Shown one piece after another: positions 52,301 to 60,336 of a stretch of 64,000 bases of DNA; positions within the stretch are counted from its first letter, which is position 1; each line of letters starts with the position of its first letter. The notes under the pieces are model-generated. The model was not told the origin of the DNA and ran no database searches. It saw nothing but the letters and a program-made list of their open reading frames with translations. The position numbers were made by a program, and so were the translations under genes. This DNA comes from Spartobacteria bacterium UBA695 (GTDB taxonomy: Bacteria > Verrucomicrobiota > Verrucomicrobiia > Chthoniobacterales > Chthoniobacteraceae). The stretch is taken from positions 62,001-126,000 of the forward strand of contig DBMP01000017.1 of NCBI GenBank assembly GCA_002298145.1, in the 5' to 3' direction.

Positions 52301-53332
52301 TCTAACGCCTCGGGTGGACCCGCCGCTCCGGGATGGGTCATCTCCTCCTCCTATAATCTTGGTGATCTGATGGTCAACCTACCCAAAAGATCAACCGCGA
52401 ACCCCGATCCCAACCCCAACGCTGGCCCCAGTACCGCCACCTCACCCGGCGAGAAATTTTTTTACACGGACCCGGATATGGTTTTCCGGCGCGCCTCGGG
52501 CTGGAATTTCTCGGGAACCAACGGGCTGCCGCTGTATACGGCCAACGCGGATTACAGCAGCCGCCCGGTGATTCTGAACCGCCCGTTCCGATCCGTGGCG
52601 GAGATGGGCTACGCATTCCGGGGCGTGGCTTGGAAAGAACTGGATTTCTTTTCCCCGGAGAGCGGAGACGCGGCGTTGCTCGATGCCTTCTGCGTCAACG
52701 ATCTGGGCACCGCGCCTTCCAGCATGTTGGTGGCGGGCCGGGTTAACCTGAATACCCGCCAGCCCAAGGTGATTCAGGCGCTCCTTCAGGGGGTCTCAAA
52801 GGCAGAGGGGGGGATTCTCAGCGGGACTGATGCGGGGGCGATTGCCAACGAACTAGTCAAGTGGACGGGCAATGTGACCTCCGGCACTGCAGGAGTATTA
52901 CTCAAGGGGCCGTTGCGCAACCGAAGCGAACTGGTTGGAAAGTATATTTCCAGCGTCACCTTTGGTTCCTCGCTTACCTTGTCGGGGAACGCCGGGGCCA
53001 TTGCTATTTCCGGCGCGCAATCTTATTCCGGCTTTGCTTCCGTGCTGACAGGGACGGGCTCGACGACCTTCTCCAGCGTCTCCGACAAGTCCATCAAGCG
53101 CCGGGCCGAGTGCGCGATGCGGGCGCTGGCGGACTCCGGGAATACGCGCACGTGGAACCTCATGATTGACCTGGTGGCCCAAACGGGACGCTATTTGCCC
53201 ACCGCTAAAAATGCCACGAACCCGTTGGATCAATTTACGGTCGAAGGTGAAACCCGCTACTGGGTGCACGTGGCTATCGACCGCTACACCGGCGAGGTGC
53301 TGGAAACGCAGGTGGAGCCGGTTTCCGAATAA
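49370..53332 (+). CDS. Verru_Chthon cassette protein A-like large anchored protein
   Basis: A 1320-aa protein starting at ATG 49370 (MRSHSYSSPGFRRSG); a longer upstream open frame overlaps the C-like gene and is not family sequence. One N-terminal membrane helix (Ala-Ala-Leu-Ile-Ile-Val-Leu-Ala-Phe...) is followed by a helix like that of PilX/GspK minor components (Ala-Phe-Phe-Ser-Arg-Ala-Leu-Asn-Glu-Arg). The large exterior part is Ser/Thr/Gly/Pro-rich with no recognised enzyme motif. It is the largest member of the D-B-C-A cassette and may cap or fill the pseudopilus. Length and layout agree with the A family. Confidence 0.82.
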   Translation: MRSHSYSSPGFRRSGGAALIIVLAFIILLTTLVMAFFSRALNERQVAYSSANQTKVASLAFGALDSIISDFQQEIAAGSITTTVSLTTGTRVATITIPTSPITVVPCLALSGTSAVTGNSFAPNLVKRSAYAQSFFSGSNYNLSSNTLAVSTTGTPTSTVAYTAANRAAGSSTTGTSQNGRSISLARWNKALLLPKKDPNSSTDFTPVTTGGSNVFLPPDWILIARDGSNPKTWSTNMVYSSTNSASVVGRYAYAIYDEGGLLDANVAGYPSITGTDIYANKGSLALADLTVTGLGAAQIDALVGWRNYASATPSGSLHGSFSFDATSGSNYYNYLLSNTTGFMTTGNRTLNSGQSDRIFPSRQTLIKFFSDSSVSSSNALASVQNSLQYLGTFSRDLEQPSFVPDPNRPKNTRHVRDNVPATNDGNGNDTYDPTGAKQDAINPVLLKVRDANGDPVLKRRFPLNRLAWLTYKGPSADNLSDSIVQQMIAKLGGTPGDSTDPVYQFLAKGTADNINKYFGLTWTSGQWTYDHGDPARIFQLSEVPSDREPDFFETLKAVIHCDSLGKQNGGLDTQLSPHYLTGALIDGMIHYQIMQIAANLIDQFDLDSYPTHLSFNGWDLYGVENLPYLAGWQQMWYRQRALTKGVDYPDTVTITTTSGTTKTTGTVSSPDNGVYETAAMVQPIIWNPHAPDTSTSPLGAPTQFRVAASGSAGLGAGGIAVFTQVAPAWWSGTTAATGTYPYKDTAPSSWIQVTTSSGDKIMTPGAFVDPDTSILTFTSGTSYREPIRLCLNGSPTDLSPRGYSSDKMAQPMNISFDSTLAAAEGGSQVIGFYCGKAWTGGTGTVNGVAQGCSYLGTIYQNLMLTLQYKDASGNWQTYDEIEQVYNSTSRTSFVDENNPDSTPSSRGFRACFRADPRTSRWGLFGAYVYPTKDLSKLGFKLSSPFAFTVVGKVLPGFYLPQSITLMPNVDSSYRGVSNASGGPAAPGWVISSSYNLGDLMVNLPKRSTANPDPNPNAGPSTATSPGEKFFYTDPDMVFRRASGWNFSGTNGLPLYTANADYSSRPVILNRPFRSVAEMGYAFRGVAWKELDFFSPESGDAALLDAFCVNDLGTAPSSMLVAGRVNLNTRQPKVIQALLQGVSKAEGGILSGTDAGAIANELVKWTGNVTSGTAGVLLKGPLRNRSELVGKYISSVTFGSSLTLSGNAGAIAISGAQSYSGFASVLTGTGSTTFSSVSDKSIKRRAECAMRALADSGNTRTWNLMIDLVAQTGRYLPTAKNATNPLDQFTVEGETRYWVHVAIDRYTGEVLETQVEPVSE

Positions 53333-53341
53333 TGACGCTTT

Positions 53342-54016
53342 ATGAAATGGCCTTATTTAGTTCTCGCCGTCTGCGGCATTGCCTTGGCGATCTCCACTGT
53401 CGCCGCCCAGAACGCGCCGTTGCCGCCAATCAAGACCCCCACTTTGCAAAGGGCTCCGGAGCTGGCTTCGTGGACGATCTCGTTTAAATATAGTAACGCG
53501 GGAACGGCACAGCATCGCAGAACCGATCCAGATCCCGTGCAAAGCATCACGGTAACGAAAGCGGGCACGACCTATCGCGAGCAGATCGCCCATGCTTCGG
53601 GGCAAACCGGGGAAAAATGGATTTTTGAAGACGCTCAATTGCAGATCGTCAAAGGCGGGTTCGTGGTCATTGTTGAGACTCCCTCAACGGGGAAGTCCTC
53701 CCCGGAGTTCAATGATTACAATACTTGCGACTTCGGTGGGATGGAGTGGGTCTCGCCGTCTCACTTCCGGAGCGCTCAGCCCTACCAGGGGAGGGCGGCC
53801 TATTTATTTGAGGTGCCCAAAGGACAGGGAAAAGCCACGGCGGTTCTATCGGCCGATACGCAATGGCCTCTCCTCTACTCGGATGAGGAAGTGACTTGTA
53901 CCTATACGTTCAACGCGCCCCCGCAGGAACTGACGCCTCCCGAGAAAATTCTTACGATCCTAAAGAAGCACAAAGCCGGACTGCAAAAGCTTAAGCTCCA
54001 TTCGTCGCCACCATAA
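53342..54016 (+). CDS. Secreted protein of unknown function linked to the cassette
   Basis: A 224-aa protein with signal peptide (Ala-Val-Cys-Gly-Ile-Ala-Leu-Ala-Ile-Ser-Thr-Val-Ala-Ala-Gln). The mature part looks all-beta, with Trp-Thr-Ile-Ser-Phe-Lys-Tyr near the start and a single Cys-Thr-Tyr-Thr-Phe strand near the end, then a basic tail. No family recognised. It begins 9 bases after the A-like gene on the same strand, so it is probably a fifth gene of the operon. Confidence 0.65.
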   Translation: MKWPYLVLAVCGIALAISTVAAQNAPLPPIKTPTLQRAPELASWTISFKYSNAGTAQHRRTDPDPVQSITVTKAGTTYREQIAHASGQTGEKWIFEDAQLQIVKGGFVVIVETPSTGKSSPEFNDYNTCDFGGMEWVSPSHFRSAQPYQGRAAYLFEVPKGQGKATAVLSADTQWPLLYSDEEVTCTYTFNAPPQELTPPEKILTILKKHKAGLQKLKLHSSPP

Positions 54017-54208
54017 AGCCGACGGTGCTTAACCCCGGGATAGAAGCTACATCTTGGGGATGTTTTGGAACGCGGCATCCAGCTCCTCATGGGTTCTCAT
54101 GAGGGGCTCGGTTTCAGCCAAGACGCTTATGGATTTTTCCTTCGGTGTCAGCTGGGGCTCTTCTCAGATCTTATCAAGCACGACACCGCGGTCGGCTATC
54201 GAGGATGG

Positions 54209-56262
54209 CTAGAACTTTGCCTGTTCTGTAACCCCTGGGAAGGAATCGGTGCGGAAGGGGCCCGCGGGGAATCCAGCTTGGTTGTAGAGATTGGCGGTGG
54301 GGCTGTCGGCCCAGGCGTAGCGGACGGCCACGGGCTTGGCGACGGCGGGCGAGGAGACGACGACGGTGTCGCCTTCGATCTTGGCGTTGGCCCATTGCCA
54401 TTTCATGTCCTTGCCGCAGATGGCGAATCCTTCGAGCTGGCTCTCGGGGCTGTTGCGGACTAGCGAGGGATTCTCTTTTTTCAACGAGCTGGCGACGTAT
54501 TCTGTTCCCAAGGGCCGGGCTACGAGGCCCCCGTTGAGTTCCCGGAAGTGAAGGCGGATTTTGCCGTCTTCGATGTTTTGAGAATCGCAAACCGGACCGG
54601 AGGAGGGAACGGGTTTGTTGTAGGTTTTGGCCAGGGCGATGGCCGCCAGACATTGTCCGGGATCTTTTTTGTTCCGAGGATGGACATCGCCGGTTTCGCC
54701 GACGTCAATGAGGATCGCCTCGCCGGTATTGGGCAGGGAAAGTGTCTTGGTCTGGGCTTCGCGCAATTCGGCCCATGCGCATTCGATCGGTTGCGTTTTT
54801 TTGTCCTGGAAGCTGGCCAACTGGCAGAAGTAGAAGGGGAAGTTCCGGCCCCAGTGTTGCCGCCAGTCGATGATCATGAGGGGGAATGAGGCTTGGTACT
54901 GGCAGGCCCTGCCGACGTTGTTTTCCAGATGGCGCCTTGGATGGTGTACGGCAGGAGGGGGGCGATCATTCCGTTGTATAGTGTGCTGGGACGGTTCTGA
55001 GGCCGTAGGACGAATTTCGGGGGTTGCGGGGCGGTTTGCTGAGCGTCGGTAGAAAGGGGAGGCAAGGCGTATTCCGTTTTGGCGAGCCATTCTCCTTTGA
55101 GGTGGATTTTGTCAAAGGTCAGGAGGTCGGGATTGCCGCTCAACCCCGCACCGCCGACGGGGTTGTAGATCCGGATGGCGATGACGTTGTCGCCTTTGAC
55201 GTGGTCTTTGAGGTAGCAGTAGTGACGAGCCCCAATGCCCGCAAAATTGTCGGGTGTCACGCTGCTGACTAGTTTTCCATTGTAATATACGGTTTCGAAG
55301 CCTTCGGGGGTTTGCAGTTCAAGCTGAGAAATGACGTTCCGGTCTGTGCCATGGATGGAAACGGTTTTCCGAATCCAGACTGCTCCAGAGTCGGGGAGCC
55401 CGGCGGCGCTGAATTTCCCGGGCAGGACGACCGGTTGCCAGTCGGTGGTCGGGATGCCTGGGGCGGCGAAGGCGGGGGGATCGGCCGGTTTATCCGCGCG
55501 TTCATATTGCTTTGCCCATTCATGGAATGCGCTCACATAGGCTAGCTTGGCGGCGTTGTAGGTATCCACGTCTTTGTTGATTCGATCTTTCCCAGCCTTG
55601 AGCTCCGGGTTGCTCTCCAACGCCTCATCACTAGTCCACGATTTGACTGGCGTGCCGCCCCAGGAGCTATGGATCAAGCCGACCGGGGTTTGAAGGCTTT
55701 GTTGCAATGTCTTGCCGAAGTAATAGCCGACTGCGGTGAAGCTGCCCGCGGTCGCGGGATCGGCCAAAACCCACTTCCCTTTGCATTCGTCCTGCACGGT
55801 CGGGGCTGCGTTATAGTTAACGCGAAATTGGCGTAGCTGCAAGTTGGCTGACGCGGCAATTTCTTCTTCCGCTCCGATGGATCGGCTCAGAAGAAATTCC
55901 ATGTTTGATTGCCCTGAGGCCAGCCATACTTCGCCGACCGCTACGTCGCTGATGGTGATTTTGTTGGTTCCTTCGATGACGAGATCGAAGGGGACTTGCC
56001 CGACCTGGGAAAGATCTACTTCGATGCGCCATTTTCCATCGGGATCGGTTGCCGTCGCCTCGCCTCGGACGCCTGCGATGGTTGCTGTAACGTGTTCTCC
56101 GGGAGCGGCTTTTACCCGGAGTACGGTTTTCGAGGACTTCTGGAGAACGGCATGATCGGAGATCAAAGATGGCAGGGAAACGGCCCCTTGGGCGGAAGTT
56201 AATGAGAGGGCGAGGATGGCACCGAAGCCGAGCCAAAGGCGTGGGGGAAGGTGATGTTTCAT
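54209..56262 (-). pseudogene. Frameshifted sialate O-acetylesterase
   Basis: A second sialate O-acetylesterase-like gene, with signal peptide from ATG 56262 (MKHHLPPRLWLGFG), the family start Leu-Ile-Ser-Asp-His-Ala-Val-Leu-Gln and catalytic Gly-Gln-Ser-Asn-Met. At about 54930 the expected Gly-Ala-Ile-Trp-Tyr-Gln-Gly-Glu-Asn-Asn-Val-Gly reads Gly-Ala-Ile-Trp, then continues out of frame: exactly ten bases (Tyr-Gln-Gly plus one base) are missing. The downstream frame resumes with Glu-Asn-Asn-Val-Gly-Arg-Ala-Cys-Gln-Tyr and runs intact to 54209. One deletion thus splits a gene of about 690 codons. A sequencing or assembly error remains possible. Confidence 0.8.
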
Positions 56263-56407
56263 AAGGGGAAATCTCTTGATACGGACCGGCTGCAATCAGG
56301 GATTCAACCGGGGTAGTGGCGATATCCATCCGAGCGCAAGCTATGGTCGTGTAACATATATAGCGATTGTTGCTACAGAATTAGTATGCGCAAAATTGCG
56401 AGACTGA

Positions 56408-57358
56408 TTATTCAGGAGGGGCATACTTGTTGGGACCTCCCAAGGCCATAAATTGCCTGTAGAGGATAAGATATGCTCCCAGCGCTAAAACGGCTATCAG
56501 CGAGCTTACAAAAAATGTGTACCGATATGCATGGTCGGTGTATCCGAGGAATATGCCCATCACCGGGGCACATACTAATGATGATAAGTTAATCAGCACG
56601 CCCCCAGCGGAACTTAATTCGGCAAATCGTGTGTTGGGCAGTAATCTCTGACCTATCGAAGCTGATGCGGTAAGATAGCTGCCGTTAATTACACCATGAG
56701 CAACCAGTGCACCGCCAAAATACCAAGTGTTCGTTGAATATAGACCACCTGCGAGTGTGGCCAATGCATAAAGTCCCATCAAAATAGAAGCGAGACGCAG
56801 GGGATGGAATCGATCCGCTAGAACGCCGAGCGGGTAAGCCATCGCAAAAGATAAAATATAAGTTAATGCAATGCATTTCCCATAAGTATCCATATCCATC
56901 CCAATGGATTGGGCAAAAAATACACTAAATAGATTGATGGGGGCAGAAGCTGTGGCGCCCAAGGCAATGGCTATATAGTATAAAATGTAATAGCGTTTTC
57001 CAAAGCACTCTTTAAAATAGGTTTTGGTTGCAAGGAGGGATCCTCTGTTTTCTTCTGGAATGAAGATCGGGGCCGGAGGGTATTCCCCTTCCTTTGCTTT
57101 CAAGCATAACAGCATCAAGCCGACACCGTAGAGTGTTCCGATGCCGATAAAAATTCCAACGTAATGGTTTTCCGATTTCCCTAATATCCAATAGTTAAAT
57201 GTGATGCCAGCCATTAGGCTTGCCGCGCGAAACGTACCCAAAAACCGCCCTATAACACATTGAGGGACAACATTGCTTAGGAGCCCTCCAAACACTGCGT
57301 TGGCGGCGGCGCCAGAGACATCCCACAATGTCCAAAACAAGGTGAGGACAATGCGGCT
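56408..57358 (-). pseudogene. 5'-truncated MFS transporter
   Basis: About 317 codons of a sugar-type MFS transporter, with Phe-Trp-Thr-Leu-Trp-Asp-Val-Ser-Gly-Ala, then Ile-Gly-Arg-Phe-Leu-Gly-Thr-Phe-Arg-Ala and several membrane helices. Homology begins abruptly near 57355; upstream codons are the antisense of an AraC fragment. The first three helices or so are missing compared with a 12-helix transporter. An open frame continues past the junction, but a working transporter is unlikely. AT content is higher than in neighbouring genes. Confidence 0.65.
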
Positions 57359-57533
57359 TAAGATGAATCGGGCTGCTGAGCTGCTCCTCCGCTCGGGCTC
57401 CATGGTCAAGGAAGTCGCCGAACAGCTCAATTCTTCAAGTCCGTTCCAATTCTCCCGCGCATTCAAGCGAGTTTATGGCTTATCCCCCGATCACTTCATT
57501 CGCCGTAGTGCAATTGGTATTTCGCGTGGGTAA
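57351..57533 (+). pseudogene. AraC-family regulator C-terminal fragment
   Basis: About 60 codons of an AraC/XylS DNA-binding domain: Arg-Leu-Lys-Met-Asn-Arg-Ala-Ala-Glu-Leu-Leu, Val-Lys-Glu-Val-Ala-Glu-Gln-Leu, then Phe-Gln-Phe-Ser-Arg-Ala-Phe-Lys-Arg-Val-Tyr-Gly-Leu-Ser-Pro. This is the second half of the two-HTH domain; the sensor domain and first HTH are absent. The fragment abuts the truncated MFS gene at about 57350. Confidence 0.7.
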
Positions 57534-57735
57534 TTGCGCTTTTTGAATCTTTCGTCGTGTGCCGTTTGTTACCGACTTAGTCCGCCCTGGCTCCGAACTC
57601 GCACTTACGGCTTCTGTAATGATCGACATCAGTTTAGCACTTATAGCCTAAAAAGTGATACGCTGGCGTTTTCGGACCATCGAAACCGCAAGAAAATCTG
57701 TGCGCATAAGGTGCTTAACGCAAACGACGTAAAAC

Positions 57736-57783
57736 CGGAGCCAGCAGTCAAACTCGAACCGCCGACCGTCTGATTACAAATTT
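57736..57783 (-). pseudogene. tRNA-Thr (TGT) 3'-half remnant
   Basis: On the minus strand the segment starts at an anticodon-like TTTGTAA loop, continues through ATCAGA, CGGTC, GGCGG-TTCGAGT, and ends TGCTGGC-T-CCG, like the 3' half of a tRNA-Thr(TGT). The 3' strand of the T stem (TTGAC) no longer pairs with GGCGG, the CCA has become CCG and the 5' half is missing, so it is not functional. Confidence 0.45.
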
Positions 57784-58481
57784 CTCCCCGCCTTCCCGGA
57801 TTTTCACGTTTACAGAGGGATCATCGCCCAATATCGGCCCTTTTCAATCCCAAACAGGGCAAAATGTCCTTACAAAAATTTATCAAAAAAATCGCTCACT
57901 GGCACTTGTCCCCCCTCAATTGGGACGGGACAAACTGGATATGCGACCAGCAACGATCCCCCCAAGATACGAGAAGATAATACGAGTTATATAGTCAAGC
58001 TGCGATAATGTTTCTGAAGGAAGCGTTGCCTCGCTGTGGATGTAGTGCCTGTAGCCGGCGCGACTGTTGGCTGCGTCGGCTTTCCGGGTCGGTTCCTCGC
58101 GGCGGTTATTCTCCCTTGGCGTAGCCCTGATGGTAAGTTACCAAGAGGAGCGTCCGTATCGAACATCCAATTCGCTGCGTTACCGTCAATTGTCGTGACA
58201 AGGTTCGGTGGTCGGTTGGGGATTATCCAACCTACAAAAGAGTCGGTTATCGGGCTCTACTCCAAGTAAAGCCCCGACCTCTCTGCAAGAGGAAGTGTAA
58301 ATACAGCGGCATGGACATCAGCGATGCCAAACACCTTGATAATTTTTCCCTCCAAAAGTAACGCCGTCGCCCGCCTTCTTGCCACCGTTTGTTCTTGCGG
58401 GATCCATTTACACTCATCTTCTTCCATTCACTCCCTTGTTGCAGGATTAATACAATGCCTGGCCTGGTAAACAATCTATTG

Positions 58482-58499
58482 ATTGCTTAATCGTTAGAT
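58482..58499 (+). promoter_or_regulatory. Candidate LacI-family operator (copy 1)
   Basis: ATTGCTTAATCGTTAGAT, 14 bases before the LacI-family gene. An identical 18-mer lies at 62277-62294, upstream of the beta-helix operon. It contains the inverted repeat AATC-GTTA-GAT(C/T) and a second ATT-GCTT-AAT. Autoregulation by the LacI protein is inferred. Confidence 0.5.
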
Positions 58500-58513
58500 C
58501 TCCGATACAATCA

Positions 58514-59569
58514 ATGAAAGTTATGAGGCCGGGTCACATCCTAACGCTGCGGGATATTGCCGTCCAAGCGAACGTATCGATCGCGACCGTTTCCATGGCG
58601 CTCCGCAATCATCCGCGCGTTTCCGTGGGGACGAGAGAACGGATTCACGCCTTGGCTAAAGAGATGGGATATTTGCCCGACCCCCATGTCTCGGAATTGA
58701 TGGGCTATTTGCGCAAAGGGCGGATCAACAACATTCGGGAAACCATCGCTTTTGTCAGCAAAATGACGTTGACGGAACTAAGGGCGACAGGAGTTTTTTG
58801 GGAGCAGTATGTCGGGGCACTGAAACGAGCTAAGGATCTCGGGTACTCCGTAGAATACCACGTTGTATCGAGCCATATGACAGAAACCCGGTTGGGAAGC
58901 ATTTTGAAAAGTCGAGGAGTGCGGGGAATTTTGGTGCTTCCACAAAAAGATCAATTTGGAAATTCAAAAGGGTTTGAGTCTTTGCCGTGGGAGAATTTCG
59001 CCAGTGTGGCTATCGGTTTTTCCTGTCCCGTTCCCCAAACCCACCGGGTTATGCACGATCAAATCCAGGCGCTGCATACTGCCATGAATGCTTTGCAAAA
59101 CCTTGGCTACCGTCGTCCGGGGTTGGTGATGGAATCGTGGCTCGATAATCGGTTGCGCAACCACTGGACGGCGGGTTTCCTCTCTTGCCAACTGCGGTAT
59201 TACCTTAAAAAAGACCGCGTGCCCCCCATGATGGATCCCACGGATTCTCCGCAGTTGCTTTCCTGGTTCGCCCGCTGGCGGCCCGATGTGCTCATCGGGC
59301 CTGACGTTATCAGCGTAATCGATTTACTCAAAAATTCCGGCTATTGTTTTCCCGGGGATTTTGCCTATGCCACACTCGACAAACAAATGGAGGGCCGATG
59401 GTCCCACCATGCGGGAATCCAGCAGATCTCGTCGCATGTCGGCGAAACCGCGATCGAACTCCTCGCGGGGTGCCTGACCCGCAATGAAATCGGCTTGCCA
59501 ACCCATCCGCAGGTTATTCTTTTGCCAGGATTTTGGGTGGACGGAGAAACGGCTCCGCCACGGCGCTAG
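58514..59569 (+). CDS. LacI-family transcriptional regulator
   Basis: A 351-aa LacI/GalR regulator. The N-terminal HTH reads Leu-Thr-Leu-Arg-Asp-Ile-Ala-Val-Gln-Ala-Asn-Val-Ser-Ile-Ala-Thr-Val-Ser-Met-Ala-Leu-Arg-Asn in family register (residues 10-32), followed by the hinge near Lys-Glu-Met-Gly-Tyr-Leu-Pro-Asp. The effector domain (about 65-345) is divergent but keeps Gly-Ile-Leu-Val-Leu-Pro and Asp-Phe-Ala-Tyr-Ala-Thr-Leu-Asp. It is convergent with the SGNH/beta-helix operon and is the best candidate to control it, given the shared motif. Confidence 0.9.
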   Translation: MKVMRPGHILTLRDIAVQANVSIATVSMALRNHPRVSVGTRERIHALAKEMGYLPDPHVSELMGYLRKGRINNIRETIAFVSKMTLTELRATGVFWEQYVGALKRAKDLGYSVEYHVVSSHMTETRLGSILKSRGVRGILVLPQKDQFGNSKGFESLPWENFASVAIGFSCPVPQTHRVMHDQIQALHTAMNALQNLGYRRPGLVMESWLDNRLRNHWTAGFLSCQLRYYLKKDRVPPMMDPTDSPQLLSWFARWRPDVLIGPDVISVIDLLKNSGYCFPGDFAYATLDKQMEGRWSHHAGIQQISSHVGETAIELLAGCLTRNEIGLPTHPQVILLPGFWVDGETAPPRR

Positions 59570-59580
59570 GGTGACACTAT

Positions 59581-60336
59581 TTACGGGGCCGAAGGCGCAT
59601 CCCTCACATATTGTTCAATCAACGGCGCAATAGCGTCCGCCCAAATTTCATATCCCTTGGGCGAGGGATGAAGGAAATCCGGCATGACCGCCCGGGTGAG
59701 CGTGCCATCAGGTTCCAGAAGGCGATTTCCAAAATCAATATAAACAACTTTTTTCCCGTCATTCAGACCGGCGATGATTTGGTTGATAGAATTGATTTTA
59801 GCCCGAAGTGGATCGGACGGCTTTTCCCCGCGAGGCAGGATGCCTTGAAGCAAAATCACCGCGCCAGGACACCGTTTTTGGTATTCGGAGACAACCGCTT
59901 TCACTCCTTCGGCGATCTGCTCAACAGTATTCGCACTAAGGTTATTTGTGCCTATCATCAACACGATCAATTTGGGCCGGATCCCTTCGGCCTGGCCTTG
60001 CATAAGCCTCCAGAGAACTTGCTGAGTGCGGTCCCCTGCGATGCCGAAATTAAACGTGCTTAGGTTTCCAAACCTTGACGCCCAAACGTCCGCACCCTGC
60101 CGCTGCCAGAAATCCGTGATCGAGTCTCCGTCCAGGATCAGGTCAAACTGTTTTTCCCGCGATCTTTCCAGGTTGGCCTTGACGCGAACCATCCACTCCT
60201 GCCGGGGGAACGGAATGACGGCTGCGTTCATTTCAGGGGTCAGCAAAGGCTCACGCCAGACCAGCGAAGAAACATCCGCGGAAGCGGAAAACGCTAGGAA
60301 TAATGCGGCGGACGCAAGGAGGGTTGTGCGAATCAT
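59581..60336 (-). CDS. Secreted SGNH/GDSL hydrolase
   Basis: A 251-aa SGNH esterase with signal peptide (Leu-Ala-Ser-Ala-Ala-Leu-Phe-Leu-Ala-Phe-Ser-Ala-Ser-Ala). The catalytic blocks are complete: block I Asp-Gly-Asp-Ser-Ile-Thr near residue 70, Gly near 98 (Gly-Ile-Ala-Gly-Asp), Gly-Thr-Asn-Asn near 130, and Asp-Phe-Leu-His-Pro-Ser near 225. This resembles the PAF acetylhydrolase-like/acetylxylan esterase group, so sugar deacetylation is probable. It overlaps the beta-helix gene by four bases (ATGA), so the two are co-translated. Confidence 0.9.
   Translation of the reverse strand: MIRTTLLASAALFLAFSASADVSSLVWREPLLTPEMNAAVIPFPRQEWMVRVKANLERSREKQFDLILDGDSITDFWQRQGADVWASRFGNLSTFNFGIAGDRTQQVLWRLMQGQAEGIRPKLIVLMIGTNNLSANTVEQIAEGVKAVVSEYQKRCPGAVILLQGILPRGEKPSDPLRAKINSINQIIAGLNDGKKVVYIDFGNRLLEPDGTLTRAVMPDFLHPSPKGYEIWADAIAPLIEQYVRDAPSAP

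Larger units (their letters stand above)
57534..58513. other. Decayed intergenic region
   Basis: Almost 1 kb with no convincing gene on either strand. It holds a degenerate tRNA-Thr 3' fragment (57736-57783) and, at its right end, the 18-bp motif shared with the beta-helix operon (58482-58499). The rest reads as non-coding or strongly decayed DNA. Confidence 0.5.

Noticed and set aside
58036..58474. Short open frames in the intergenic region before the LacI gene
   Set aside because: No family features, start site or codon bias; they look like chance frames in decayed DNA.
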